DNA of 64,000 nucleotides from Eremophila alpestris peregrina (taxonomy: Eukaryota; Chordata; Aves; Passeriformes; Alaudidae). The stretch spans positions 5,660,000-5,723,999 of the forward strand of contig WMCF01000029.1 in NCBI GenBank assembly GCA_009792885.1. The letters are read 5' to 3'. Positions within the stretch are counted from its first letter, which is position 1, and the number at the start of each line of letters is the position of its first letter. Below, piece after piece: positions 28,901 to 42,159 of the stretch. The position numbers and the translations under genes were made by a program. Under the pieces are notes generated by a model. That model saw only the letters and a list, made by a program, of their open reading frames with translations, was not told where the DNA came from and ran no database searches.

Positions 28901-30312
28901 TTTTTTCCCCTTGGGTACTACCTCTGCCCAATTTTACAAGAAGAAAAAACTGCAGCACTGCAGTGGAAGTAGAGGTGACCAGACACAGAGCCTCTGAAAC
29001 ATCTGTCATTATCACACAATATCCCCCCAATTAAAGAACTAGAATATGGATTGTTCAAAATACAAAGGAATTAGAAGACCCAAGACAAAAATCAAGGCAC
29101 ATTATTCTCTGTGTTTGTTAGCCGAGCACTTCACAACCTGTGGAAGTCTTTGTCATTGCTCACTGCTCTCTGTGAAGCATCACTCTGTAACAAGGACAGA
29201 TCTTGAGGCCTGTTTTATAAATGTTGCATGAGAAGGGACCACACCTAGATTGGGCATGCAATAGTCACTAAAAGACAGAGCTGTATTTCAGACACAAATC
29301 TACACATTAGTGAAAATAGAACTAGGAAGCAAATTCTATTATAATCATCTGCAGAAAAAAAAAAAAGGCAGACTGTAGCAATTCTGGGGCACCAGCTAGC
29401 TCAGGGAAACCCTTAGTCTAAATAAAGATGTCAAGAACACTTGAAGAAATACACAATAACTTGTGGACTGTATTTTAAAATCCCAAAAGCTTAATTTAAA
29501 TCTACAGCCAGCAGACAGTGGAACACAACTTTTTCACCACTTTTCTATAACCATGAAAAATGCTTTGTATAAACAGAGTTGAGCAAATTTTCATCTCTGG
29601 AAGACCACAAACAGAAATTTCCATTTGTGAATCCTTTTCTACAGAAGAGCTGTATTGTACTCTCCTCCTGATAAGGGAGGAGAGCTCAGACCTGAAATCT
29701 GAGCCCTGCTTTAGAAGGTGGCAGTAAATTTTGCACACTTTGTACCAGTGCTTTTCAGACTGCCTGTTCTGACACATGGCAGGTTTGGAATTTCCCCTCA
29801 TAAGTTACGACATTCATTTCCAGAGCGCTTGCACAGCTGAACTGTTCAGACAAGCGTGAGCAAAGAAGGAAGGTGAAGACAAGGATTGCATGGAAAACAC
29901 AGCATGAGAGTTCTGGATTATACCTTTTCATCTCGAAGATATAAGAAACAGAAAAATCTTATGTCCAATCTCTAACTCAGCTCATCGCTATATACATGAA
30001 AAAAATTCCTATTGCAATTTTACGAAAATGCAGAAACCTAAAAAATCCTGCATCCTCCAGGATTCTGGATTCGCTGTCTCATCTGAGACAATACAGTGCC
30101 CTCTGCGGGTCCTCCTCTCATATTACCATCCCAGGAAGTGAGATGCCTTGGAGTATCGTGAAATTCTCTCTGCTAATCTTTGTAATTACACTGTAAGTAC
30201 TGTGAGATGAAAGGAAGACAAACTAAATAGAAATAGTCTTCTTTTTAAGTAATAATAATACTGTTAATTTATCTAAAAAACTTGGAATTACAAGAGATGT
30301 GCAGTTTAAAAA

Positions 30313-30695
30313 GTCTCCTATGAAGACAGGCTGACAGAGCTGGGGTTGTTCAGCCTGGAGAAGAGAAACTCCAGGGAGACTTTAGAGCCCCTCCCAGTGC
30401 CTAAAGGGGCTCTGAGAGAGCTGGAGAGGGGCTCTTGATTGGAGTGATGGGATGAGGGATAACGAAGGTAGGGTTAGATATGAGTAAGAAATTGTTTGCT
30501 GTGAGGATGGTGAAGAACTGGCACAGGGTGCCCAGAGGAGCTGTGGCTGCCCCATCCCTGGAGGTGCTCCAGGCCAGGCTGGATGGGGCTCTGAGCACCC
30601 TGCTCTGGTGAAAAGTGTCCCTGCCAATGGCAGGGGGCTGGAACAGGATGATATTTGTAGTCCCTTCTAACCCAAATCATTCTGTGATTCTGTGA
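30313..30695 (+). mobile_element. CR1 LINE 3' fragment
   Basis: It begins with the CR1 3'-terminal motif gctggggttgttcagcctggagaag. It continues through agctgtggctgccccatccctgg and ggcagggggctggaac, and ends in the family's tail (cccttctaacccaaatcattctgtgattctgtga). Plus orientation, 5'-truncated, with several indels. CR1 elements lack target-site duplications, and none is seen. This is the only clear LINE in the window. Confidence 0.92.
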
Positions 30696-33600
30696 AATGA
30701 TTCACTGCTGAGGTGATGACTGCCACCCAAGCACGTGTTCTCCAGAAAAGTCTGCTAGTAGTTTCATCAGGAATTTAACTTGGTTTAATTATTAACTCCA
30801 GCAAACTGCCATTGCAAACTTGATTAGGACTTAAAAAATCAGAAAGGAGATTAAAGCCCATCATACCAACTTATACAAAGCTTTTGCTTCCCTAGCACCT
30901 GGACATGTACAACTTAACACTTAAATCATAACTGCTTTGGGCATAACACTGAAACACACAGCCATAAATGCAGAGGTGGTAACACATGAAGCATGACAAA
31001 ACTTGCTCCTTGGCCTACTTTTTCATGTAATAGAGAAGACAAAAATATAGATTATTTCAAATAGCTTCATTTTAAAACAGTAAGTATTTATGATAAATTA
31101 CCTCAGCATTTTTAAGGGGTTTACCAAAGTACATGAAATTCTGTTCAGGGCATGGTAACACTGAACTTCAGAACTTGCACATAATTGAGCTGTGTTGCAC
31201 TAATACATCACAGTAAGTTTTGCCAGCAAACAGATTGATGAGTGACAGGAGTTAGTTTCTTTTTGAATGTAAAATGTAAAATCCAGACAGAAAAATTAAA
31301 GTTTTTTTCTGAGGGAGTAAGGAAACAGATTCATAATGTTGTCATTTTCCTTCCTTTGCATACAATATGATTCAGTTACATGAAAACCCCTTTCAAATAT
31401 ATCACTGAGCAAGGGGAAATGTCATAGTAACAAAAGTCACTTTCAAGACTGCAAAAAGCATTTTTTATTGAGATGGTTCTCCCCTGTATCAGAAGCATGG
31501 CAAATAGATACATGGATTTTATACACATGTGCATGCATGTGTAATAAACAAATGTGAAGGGACCAGTTTGCTTCACATTAATTCTTCCTAAGATACTGAA
31601 AAGGAAAGTTCTGGATAGATATCTAAACAATTTCAGTAGAATTGTTTGCTCAGGAAGAGCACAAACATTTGCTAGCTCATCAGATGCAACCACAAACAAA
31701 ACAAAGACACTCTGACAAGTCACAGAGCAAGATGGAGCTAATAACCAAAGTGGCAGTGCTCCAAAAGCCAACCTGCTGAATCTGTTTAGAGCTTCCCAGG
31801 AAAACCAGCAGACTCTGACTTTGCAGACAAGATTAAAGGAAATGCTGTCCTTATTAATATGCAGCCTTTCAACAATTTCAACATTAATAGGAGTAACATT
31901 CCATTAATATTTCAGCCACCTAGATTTTTTTCCCCTACTATGCAATAGCATTTCCTCCCAAGAGAAAATTCCTGATTTTGCTGCCTTTACACAAAATGCT
32001 TAATGTTTCCAGCAATTCTAGGTTTCTAGCAATCCAGTTTTTCTCTGCAATGTCTTCACTAATGTGATGGGAAGAACAAGCCACAAATCTTAAAAGCAAG
32101 AGACTGGATACATGTTGTTATCCCAGCAGGTCTCATCACCAGCTGGGTGCTGCAAACTGCTCTGAGCATGGGAGGCCATGCAGATGTCAATGATCCAAGA
32201 TTCCAGGATACACCAGCCCCTAGTTAGGAAGCTGCAATCTACCTATTGATAGTTTTTGAAGAGGACAGACAACCATGCAAAACTGGGTTTTGAGACCTGT
32301 AACACTCTTCTGATAGCTGTCCTCACACAGTGTCAGCTGGAGGACTAAAAATTACATCAGAGAGGCAACAACACTGCTGAGCAAAGCCAGGGGGGAAAGA
32401 GATTTGTTGGGAAAAACCAAAAATATTTGTTGTGGGGAAAGAAAACAACAATAGAATCAGCCTCCTTGTCCCACTGGATAAAACTGCATCAGGAAGTGAG
32501 GAATGAGAAGTAACTTGTTAGCTCATGTGAGAGGATACACTGGTGCTGTGTCCCCTTGGGAATGGGCTGCAGCACAGAGTGGCTCCCTGACTGCAGCTCT
32601 TGGAGGATTCAGCTCCAAGAGCACAATAAGCACAGGTTACAGAGCCATGCCTGCAGTGCTGCTGCTGAGGGGCAGCTTACACACTGCCCTATGGTACAAA
32701 AGTCAGATGTTTCACCCAAAACCAGCCAGGATGAAATGGCATTTTCTGATTTCAGCTGTTGGTTAACAGGGGGTTACCCATTACAGAAATGAAACCCTGG
32801 CAGACCTCAGCCCTCCCTGTGTGCTGCCACTCCTGCTTCCTGGCCTTGGAGCCTCCACCAGGTTATTGCAGGGTAGTAGCTGTCTTCTGTGATTACAGTT
32901 TACTGCAGGGCTGACATCCTCCAGGGGCTCTAGCCCTGTGACAAGGAGTAAGGATTCAAGAATTAAACAGCTGCTCTGATGGCCAGGTTGATATTTATAG
33001 GGAAGGCAGATTTTCCTGTGTTTCTTCAAAGCAGGCTTTCATTATTTTGCTAGCACAGCATGAATTGATCTATGTGACCTCAGGCCCCTGGCTTTCACTT
33101 CATAATTTAATGTTAAAGAAAACTCAGCATCTTACCCTCTAGCTTCCAAAATCTGGATGCAGCAATCCAGATACACCTGAGGGAATTGTGTGATTATGTT
33201 CCCACAAGTGTGTGTTTATAATTAGGAGCACAGCCTGTAATTTACCAAGTGAACCGCTCAAAGTCAATTTCTCCATTGCAGCCAACAAATATTCCCAGCC
33301 AAGTCCCTTGTCACAGGAGGAATTCCAAAATGGGTGAGCAGGCAGCAGCCAAAAAATTGCAATTAGTTGGGTTCCAAGTAGATAAGTTCATTGGGAATTA
33401 GCCATGTGTTAGACACAAACCCATATGGAAACTAAACGCATACTTTCACTCCTGATAATCAGTGAAATATCCAGGATTCTGGTGGAATTGCAAATTTGGA
33501 TTTCTTTTGTACACATCTTTGAGGATCTCTGCATTGTAACTTGAGCACAGCTGTGCAGCTGCTACTGATACACCAGAGATGTGAATTACCTGTGCCCACA

Positions 33601-33902
33601 CTGTCCACAGCCCCTGGGTGAATCCAGGTGAGCTGCAGAGCACTTTGGTCTGCCCTGTTTGTCTCAGACTGACTCTGAAGGCCTCCCTCCTTCTCCTTTT
33701 TCCTCCTCACAACAGACAACTCCCAAAACAAGGAGGACCTGAGACAGAGGAACACAACAGCCAGCGTTCACACAGAAATGTCACACATTTAACAGAGACT
33801 CTTTCATCACAGTAAGGCCAGTTTGCCTGAGGCATCCTGACATGCTTAAAAAAAAAACAAAACAAAATAACTTTCATCTCCGTGAGAGCAAGATGAGTGC
33901 TT

Positions 33903-33995
33903 CATTCCCATTTCACCCACAGATAAAGAGAAGGTGACTTCCCACTGAGCACCCAGCACAAGGCAGCACACCAGGAAGAGATCCCAAGTCTTGCT
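33903..33995 (+). mobile_element. possible MIR-like relic
   Basis: It reads cccatttcacccacagataaagag, then aaggtgacttcccactgagcacccagcacaaggcag, then caggaagagatcccaag. This follows the MIR order: cccattttacagatgagg, then gtgacttgcccaaggtcac, then agctgggattcgaaccc. Indels are needed to align it. Confidence 0.4.
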
Positions 33996-35198
33996 CTACA
34001 GTTGCTGAAAACCTGATGGACAGAGAGACAAACAGTCCTGTCCCTAATTCAGTCTGTTCACCACTCACAACACCACACTTCTGTTCAAAGCCTCCCTGTG
34101 CTCCATTTCTCCTTTTTTATTCTATTTTCAAGTTTTGTCCTCCCCAACCCCCCATGACCCTTAGCCCAACACACCAAATGTAAGCACCCAGATGACAATG
34201 TTTCCCTCCAGAATTTAGGATGAAAAAAGTGCTCTTTAGAAAAGCCATATGGCCTGTTGCTATGATCCTGCAGTGCCCTACAGCATTATGTGTATAATAA
34301 GTCATGCCAAGGATGGGATTGCAAATTTAAGACCAGCTTTCAGAGATAATATAATGAGCTGATCTCTTGTTCTCTGTAGATATACCTGATTCAATTTTTT
34401 TAAGAACAATTAAGGAGGGAGATTAAAAAATGGTTCAGTTACAGCTGTTGTATTCTCCTTAGTGAGTTAGTAATTTAAGCCAATTACACACCAGCTCATT
34501 GCTGGAAGGCTTTTGTCTGGGACACCATCCTTTGACTTCACAGGCACACAGACAGGATCCAGCTGTGCACCAAGCAAAACTTGTTCTACCATAAACTAGA
34601 TAAAGACTTCAATGAACATGTCATATAGGACTGGAGAAGCCAGTCATTAAATCTTAATGATAATGAGACTCACATATCTGACTCATAATCAAGTTATTTG
34701 TTACTCCAGTGTTGCTGTAACTCAATAAGCATCTCAAAGATTGAAAAGAAAAAAATCTCCACATTTCCACTTGGAAGTTTTGTGCAATCACAAGTACTTT
34801 TATAAAGATTATTTTGCCTTTTCCATGACGTACTCAGTTATTTTCAGAATGACTACAAACAACTTTTCAAGTAAAAAAAAAAAAATATTGTAAATGATGA
34901 AAGAGTCACAAAACTGGAAAACATGCAAAATACCTGGAAATAAAAGGCAATGCTACATGGAATGTTGTGGCTGATTTTAAACTATCCATTTCCTGATCCA
35001 TTAACTGTTCTCTGAGAACACATGAGGTCTCAGTAAAGTCATCAGGACTCCACCAGAGCTCAGATGTTTGCCCTGGGAAGAGTGAAGACACCAGGCTTTA
35101 AACCTCACCTAATCATAACAGCAAGGCTGCTTCAATGGATACTCTGGAGCTTTCACAGCTATATTTTAACTCATGAAAAAAGCTGATTTCAAACAGAC

Positions 35199-35246
35199 AC
35201 ACACATATGCATATATATATAGAGATACACAGATACACATAGCACA
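35199..35246 (+). repeat. imperfect AC/AT dinucleotide microsatellite
   Basis: Acacacacatatgcatatat followed by atatagagatacacagatacacatag. It is a mixed purine-pyrimidine dinucleotide tract, low complexity only. Confidence 0.8.
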
Positions 35247-38200
35247 GAGATACTGAAAGTAAAACTGACCTAATTACAAATCCAAGTGTATTTGAGAGAT
35301 GCTTCTTGCCTAAGCAATACTCATATTACAACAATCACATAGTTAAATGCCAGTATGGTTTACATTAAAAAGGGAGGGGAGAAGAGGATTCTTGTAGTAA
35401 TTCTGCTAATAAGTGAAATTAGTACAATGCTGAAAGGAGCAAGTACGGCCAGATTGACTGAACACAGTGAGGGGCATGCCTGGAATGAGTAGTTACTACA
35501 AGGAGATGAAACCAAGAAGGGAAAAGGAAATAATGGCATCAGAGGAAAGGGCAGTATGGACACTCATCTGCAATTTATTAGAAATGAAGGAGAGGGAGAA
35601 GCGATGTGCTTGAGCACAGTGAGCTTTGCTGAGCAGCCTCTCCAAGGAATGCAACAGGGATGCACAAACTACACCACAGTTAGTAACAAAGAGCAAACTA
35701 ATGAGCACAAAACCACACAGCAGCAAAGGATGTTCATTGCCTCCTATTCACTAGTGAATATGGACATTATGGAATGTTAGTTCAGCTCAACATTTACAGG
35801 AATAATGACCCTAAAATCTACACTACTCCAAGGCAGAGCTGGAACTCAATTCTACAGTCTCCCAAGTGAAGGAAAATCCACACTGAAATTTTGCTGATAC
35901 GCAGATCTGCTGCCTCACATGTAATTGTTGAGTCTGGATGTGGGTAGGGACACCCATGAGCAGCTGGTCTCTGAAATTACACTTTTGGTAAGCTGAATCA
36001 CAGTTTCTCCTCCATTTCAGGATGCAACAGGCAGTCAGACAGCAGCTGACATGCAAACACCAAAAGCAAATCACAGTAGCTCAGAAAACTGAGATGAAAT
36101 AAAAGACAGCTTGCTTGTGTCTATGGCTCTTAGGAGACAGAAAATACAGGACTCTGCCAGAATCCTGTCCTGCCATTCTGGGCTCTCATATGCCACATTA
36201 TTCATAACACTTCTGTGCCTCAGTACTTGAAATACAGGAATCCCACAAATCCCAGCACAAAGCAACTGCTGCAGTATCCAGCCAAACCAGTGGAATCCTC
36301 CTCAGTCTGTGTTTATGCTTTCCTTTGGGTCCTGTAAACACCACATTCTAAAACCTGACTTTTCAGTTGGATGCTGATGGCATCCACTGCCTGGAAAGCA
36401 AATCCAAGTGCCCTCTTGAGAAGAGCCATTTTTGTAGTTATTGATGAAAATCTGTTTTGCCCTGGCACAGAGGAGTATTTTGCATGTGCTCTTTAGCAGT
36501 AACCATCTCTGAGCCTAAACATGACTATTATTCAGGCTGATCCCTTGTCCACACAATGAGCCACATTATTCTAAAGAAAGAGTAATTATTTTAAACCAAG
36601 CTAATTATATCAGTATGGAAAGTCACAAGGAGTTGAATTTAACTCAGATGCAATTTGATTTTAGAAGTCAGTCAGGAATATGCTGATACTAAACTGAAAA
36701 TGAGACCATTGAACAAAGAAGTTTCAACCAAATTAAATACAGCAAGTTTATATATAGGTAGGCCTATGAAAGCCACACTTGGAGCAATAATTTACTCCAA
36801 TTATTTTAGTAAATGTAGCAATTTCACACTAATTATAGATTTAAAGATGCTTTAGAAGATCAGGAATGATTTATATTTAAATCTTATCCTACCTGAGGAC
36901 CTGAGGTCCACAGAGTCACTCATGAGAAGCTTATTTAAATATCTTTTTTTCAGAAACTCATTTTTCTCACATACAAACCTTCATTTGATCTGAAAAATCA
37001 GATTTCTTTCTGCAGCTTTAATTGCAAATGTATCCCAAGTTGTAAGTAATGGCAATTCTATTTCTAAGGCTAAGATCACTAGCATGTAGAAGAGCCACTC
37101 ACTTCTCTTCCCCAGGCAGTCGAACATAATTTATATTCTACTTGCAAACAGTTATTTCAGAAACCTTCAATTTTTGGTGTAACGTGTATCAATTAACAGA
37201 GAAGCCTATTTTAATGAGAACAGTGTTTAGAAATTGAATACATCACTCTTTGGAGTATCATGGACAAAGCTCTGCTGCAACACCAAGGAGAGAAAAGCAA
37301 CAAAGAGCTCAGCCAGTATGTGTGTGACTCCCAGCTCTTTGAATGAAGACAGACACCAAAGCCAATACCTAGGTCTACAGCAAGAGTTTACATCTTTACA
37401 CCAACAGCAAAAATTGTTGTTTCACAATTACTTCTTGATTCCTTCTCTCTCTAGTATTGCATTAATCCAGCTGAGCTCACAAAAATTATGCTGAGTAGTT
37501 TGCAAATGAAGTGCACGGGACTAAGGTGCTTCCTGATACAGATTCAAAGCACTTGCTACCAGGCCCATTTCAGGTAATTTCTTAAAATAATTGCTCTTGA
37601 ACGCCTCTCTAACTTCTGCTGTAAGTATACTGTCCAAAAGTTTAATTCTTCTGACAGTTAAGAATTTGACTTCCAATCCAAATTTATTCATTGCCAATTC
37701 ATGCCCATTACTTGTGCCAACATCTATCTCACACAACTTTCCCCGGAGTTTGTTCTTTGGGCATATTTCTAAGGTAACACATCCATTCCCAGGCTTTGCT
37801 TTCCTGAGCTGAAGAAATCTCCTCCAGAATACGTATTGTGTGTTCCCTGAGAGGCCCTGCAGTTCCTTCTGTTGTCCCAGCCAAAGAGGCTGTACATACC
37901 TGCACTGTTAAGGGTTACCCAGGGCCTGCAGCAGCTGGCAGGGTGAGAGGAGCAGCAGCAGAGCAATGCCAGCCTGCAGGCTCTGGGCAGCCAAGGGCAG
38001 TGTCCCACAGCAGGGACCCCAGAGCTCTGTACCCCAGTGGGGCACAGCCCCAGGGCTCCCCTCAGCAGGCCCTGCTGGCACTCTGCTGTCACAGCATCCC
38101 ACCCACACGAGCCACCCAGGCAGCAGCAGCTGGGCACGGAGCCAGCCTGCATCAGCAGGGCTGACACCAGGCAGAAAGCTGAATCACTCACATCTGACTG

Positions 38201-38379
38201 GCTCCCTTAGCCAGAACCACAGCCAGTAAATCCTGCCAGAGACAAGCTGGAGCCCTGCAGTGCCAAACCAGATATCCCTGACAGTGTGACCCCCATTCAC
38301 CTGTAGCTGAGGTTATGCACCCACAAATAAGGGAGGGTCAGCTGCCTTCTCCTCCTGAAACACCTCTGTAGATATTTCT

Positions 38380-38440
38380 TTTTCCTATTATTTGGAAGAC
38401 AGAATATGCCTCATTCCAGTGTAACAGTGCTTGTATTAAC
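38380..38440 (+). repeat. dispersed repeat of unknown family, copy B
   Basis: Partner of 19699-19759, with 51 of 61 matches and no gaps. It starts about 200 nt right of the GC-rich block that ends near 38170. A shorter possible relic with the same tgcctcattct core sits near 56997-57007. Confidence 0.7.
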
Positions 38441-39333
38441 ACTACAATCCTATGCTGCTAGACTCTGAAAATCTAATATGGTTATTTCAGTTATGTTCTG
38501 ATACTCCATGCACCACTGTCTGCCATTTGCTCTTTCACAAATACACATGATACATTACACAGTCTGCATGCCAGATTCTGAGATCCTTTAGGAGCTGTCC
38601 CCCATGGACAATAATGCCATAACTCATCAAGTCTTGAAACAGTGGTGAGTACCTTTGTGTCCCTCTGGCAGCACCCATCTGGTGTGACATTTGCTTTCTG
38701 TACCTTTCAGTCCAGGAGAAAAGTCATCCTCTCAGTCCCATCATGTCCCATAAAACACAGGAGATAAATCATGAGAGCCTAAAGGAAGAAGCTGAGAGCA
38801 GGTACATGTCACATGTAGTTCCTGACCTTAATTGAAGTCACAAATGGAATCTGCTACACTCCAGGGACAGGCCAGGAAACTATCCTAGCATAGCAAGGAG
38901 AGAGCACTCCAGTGATGCAGGAAAAAAACAGGATAAATAGGGGAAGAATGCAGAAAGGAAATTAGAGAAGTGGGACTCATTACAGACAAATAACAATGGA
39001 GAAAAATGAGGAGGAGGAAGGGAATAGAAGAGTAGGAAAAAAAACACATGAGAAGCAAGGATGGTGACCATTCTCATTCTGCCTGCTACTCATCCCTTTC
39101 CCAGTCTCCCTCTCCTGGTCTTTTGGGACAGCAATCAACAAAAGCCATGTTGTGAAACAGGTCTAGAACAGAAACTTGCCCTCAAAACCCAGACTTCTGT
39201 AAAAAATAATGGACATGTACTTCTGAATTCACTTCAAAGCAAAAAAAATCCAAGAAAAATTTTAAAGGGTTACTATGAAAATTGAGAATTTATTCCTTGA
39301 TGCAGTGAGCAAAATGGCCTTATGACTAAAACA

Positions 39334-39410
39334 CAACTCAGTTCCCAGTTCTGCCAATGAATCCTCTGCAGCCTTGTTACTTGTCTCTGTGCCTCAGTTC
39401 ATCATCTGCA
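39334..39410 (-). mobile_element. MIR-like relic
   Basis: The plus strand reads cccagttctgccaatgaatc, then gttacttgtctctgtgcctcagttcatcatctgca. This is close to the reverse complement of the MIR segment around 'cagatgaggaaactgaggcacagagaggttaagtaactt'. Short and diverged. Confidence 0.55.
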
Positions 39411-40018
39411 CACCACCAGATTTGCAAGAATCCATCCAAGACTGAGACATCCCCACTCTAATCACGGCAGCCAGAAACAAACACACCAATCTTTCAAACA
39501 AAAGAAGGAAAAATTCTAGGAACAGAAAAATCCAACTGCCAAGCACACAGAAAAGAGAGATTTTTCATTTTGTTAGGGAGGAAAACCAAGACTGCTGAGG
39601 AAAGGGAAGACAGAAAACTGAACAAATCAGAAGTGCTGAGTTCAATCATAGTAGGGAACACTCTAAAGAGGAATGAGAGGACTTTCTACATGCCCTGCAA
39701 AAGTAGTGCACGCATTTAGAAACAAGATTTTCCAGATCAGGACCCTTGGCTCTCTTATTGCATTGCTGGCTGAGAAGAATTTGCTGGTTTCAGCTGAGAG
39801 ACCAGATGTGCAAGTTGGACTAAGATGTAATAACAAGGTGCAATAGCAGAATGGCTGCCAGTGGAGTGGAAAACATGGGAAACACCAGAAGTCATTTTCA
39901 AAACAGACATAGCTATTTTCGCTCACTTAAAAAACAAGTTCTTTTTGGTCCAAATTACCATCTTCTAGTAGCATATATTATGACCCAATTAGCAGATAGC
40001 AGAGACAGTGGGACATAC

Positions 40019-40079
40019 CCTTTCTAGTGTCAATTCCTGCAGTTCATTTTGTTCCAGGTCCAGTTTACATTGGTTAACT
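40019..40079 (-). ncRNA. candidate internal exon (61 nt)
   Basis: The acceptor is gtctcctgcaag|AG and the donor AAAGG|gtatgt. One frame reads VNQCKLDLEQNELQELTLER, a charged helical-looking stretch. It is phase-compatible with 48448-48522 if the 44 kb segment is skipped: AG plus A completes an Arg codon. I do not recognise the product. It may be part of a lncRNA or may be chance. Confidence 0.22.
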
Positions 40080-42140
40080 CTTGCAGGAGACACCCCCAAA
40101 CATGTGCTAACAATAACACCAGGCATGTGACCCATCAAAGGGCTGGTGACAAACACACTAATCCATAAGCTGCTTGTTCTAATAACTGCTGAGAACCTGA
40201 AAAATAGAGAAATACAGGGAACATGCATCTTGTAGTAGTCTCCATGAGGCCCATGCCATGGTATGAGTCTATTAGCATAGACTGCAGATAGTGGAATTAA
40301 GCCGAGTGCATTTTTTTCCCTCCTGTCAGTGTGTCTGTACAGGACTAGAGTGCAAATCCTCCAGGGATATCCAGGAATTGATTTGTGAAGTGACATGTAA
40401 GTGCTTCACTGGAGGTTTTACCTGCCTGTCTTCTGTCACAAACAAGTTGAGTGCAGACAAGAGGCTGTCTCTGGGCACAAAGGCCAATCTTTTCATTCTT
40501 TCCTAATGCTGACATTAATCCCCTTGCTCTAACAAGATTTGCAAGTCAGAAAAGGAATTCTACTATAAAGTATCTTAACTTTCACCAAGGGGCATGCAAA
40601 ACAAAATCATGTGATGAAGTATGTATTTGCCTCAGCACAGTTGCACCACTGCACAAAAGATGCAAACAACTTCCTGAATATATCACCACACTAAGTTCTG
40701 ATGGCTCTGCAATCACATTCACTTTAAAACTGTATTTGAGCTATACATGAGAATAAGACAGTGTGTGAAAACTCCCAAAGAACTGCAGTTTCCACTACTT
40801 TCAACTTCTCCATGGAAATCCTCATTCCCCTCTCTTCGTATTCTTCTGCTCATGCTTTTAATGTTACACCTCCCTTCAACAAGATTATCAGCATCTTCTT
40901 CTAAGGCAAGATAAATGAGTATGATTGCTCTGTCCTAGACAAGGTCCACTAGCAATCACACTATCTTTTTAATCAAAATCACCAGTCAACCAAAATGTGT
41001 TTCCAATGAAATTGCACCTTTCTTTGATAAACCACTTTCTATTAGTGTTATCAAGGTTTTTCCTCTTGCTGATTTTGGCTGATATGTTTCTAATTGACAG
41101 CTTGACACAAGTCAGTACCTTTTCTGACTATTAATGATACAGTCTGCTCCCTAATCCTTAGAAATATAATGCTAAAAGCTAAAAGTGTTATTTTTCCCCT
41201 CTCAGAACTCACAGAAATGGTGTCAAGACTTTCAGACCTGACTTGCAGCTTCAGCAATATTAAAACTAAAGGAGCTTTGCTAAGCCTCACCTTAAGTCAG
41301 GAAAATCACACACCAGTATGGTCACGAGAGGATAACACTGGACAGTTTTGGCCAGCAGGATCAAGCTCCCAAAGATTACTAATTACTAACATTTTCCATA
41401 TTTACCATCAGCTTACATCAATATCCTCTTTGAATACTCAGGAGAAATTGCTTTTTTCTCTACTTCCTAGCCTCCTTGGCAGGCAAGATCACTTCTTACA
41501 TGGGCAGAATTGCTTGGGTCAATGGAAAATTTTACAGAGCAAGTGAAACCAGGCAACACTAGAGGCATAATATCAATATGAGTACTTCTTTATTACCCAT
41601 TCCCAGTTCTCATTTATCAGAGGACTGGTTATCTCTCCTCCTGCCCCCACAGCAATATACTTTCAGCTGTGTATTGTAAACAAGCAGCCAGGGCTTTTTT
41701 TAGCTGTGTAATTAGAAGCCATTGTTTCTCTGTTTAATTTCTCTTTCTGTAACATAGCTTCCAGTCATTACCAGACAGCAGTTGTGCTCTTATTACTGAC
41801 CCTGCTGTCTAGATACCTCCTCACACTTATTATCCACTCTCACTTTTCCAAATAAGGACTTTAATGAGGACAAGAACAGTCATTATCCCTACAACTGTGT
41901 ATTAAAATACTTTAAATTTAAAATTTAAATTGTAAGCAGTGAGAGCATATGTTCAGAATCTTTTTGCATAATACCTCCTTTATGACCCTGTGAAATAATT
42001 CATTAGTAATGATATATTTGCAGTCACTAGAATGCTGATGTTTTCTAACCTCTGACTTACTTATTGCAGAAGGTTTATTTCCTTGGATTATCTCCAAAAT
42101 GGCTTTTGGCTGTTCAACAAATTAAAAAGTTGTTTTGTTT

Positions 42141-42159
42141 AAAAAAAAAAAAAAAAAAA
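42141..42159 (+). repeat. poly(A) tract
   Basis: Nineteen consecutive A, followed by caaaagaaatt. No retroposed sequence was recognised upstream, so it is treated as simple repeat. Confidence 0.85.

Larger units (their letters stand above)
8934..30312. other. non-coding stretch between the 41-bp duplication and the CR1 fragment
   Basis: It holds dispersed repeat copy A, a MIR-like relic, the ATTGATT cluster, a 22-bp duplication, and an ATACGCAA/TTGCGTAT inverted pair at 16098-16136. The longest open frame (20976-21677, plus) starts at GTG, has no ATG for its first 93 codons and shows no known domain. No gene is supported. Confidence 0.6.
30696..40018. other. non-coding stretch with a GC-rich block
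   Basis: No recognised coding exon. A GC-rich, CpG-poor block at 37880-38170 is open on both strands and ends on the minus side in TGCAG|gtatgt. This could be an exon end but is not otherwise supported. It also holds a MIR-like relic or two, a dinucleotide tract, and dispersed repeat copy B. Confidence 0.55.

Noticed and set aside
37769..38191. 140-codon minus-strand frame in a GC-rich block
   Set aside because: Composition (Cys, Leu, Ser rich) reflects the GC-rich DNA. The opposite strand is equally open and CpG is depleted. No familiar motif. A TGCAG|gtatgt donor alone is not enough.
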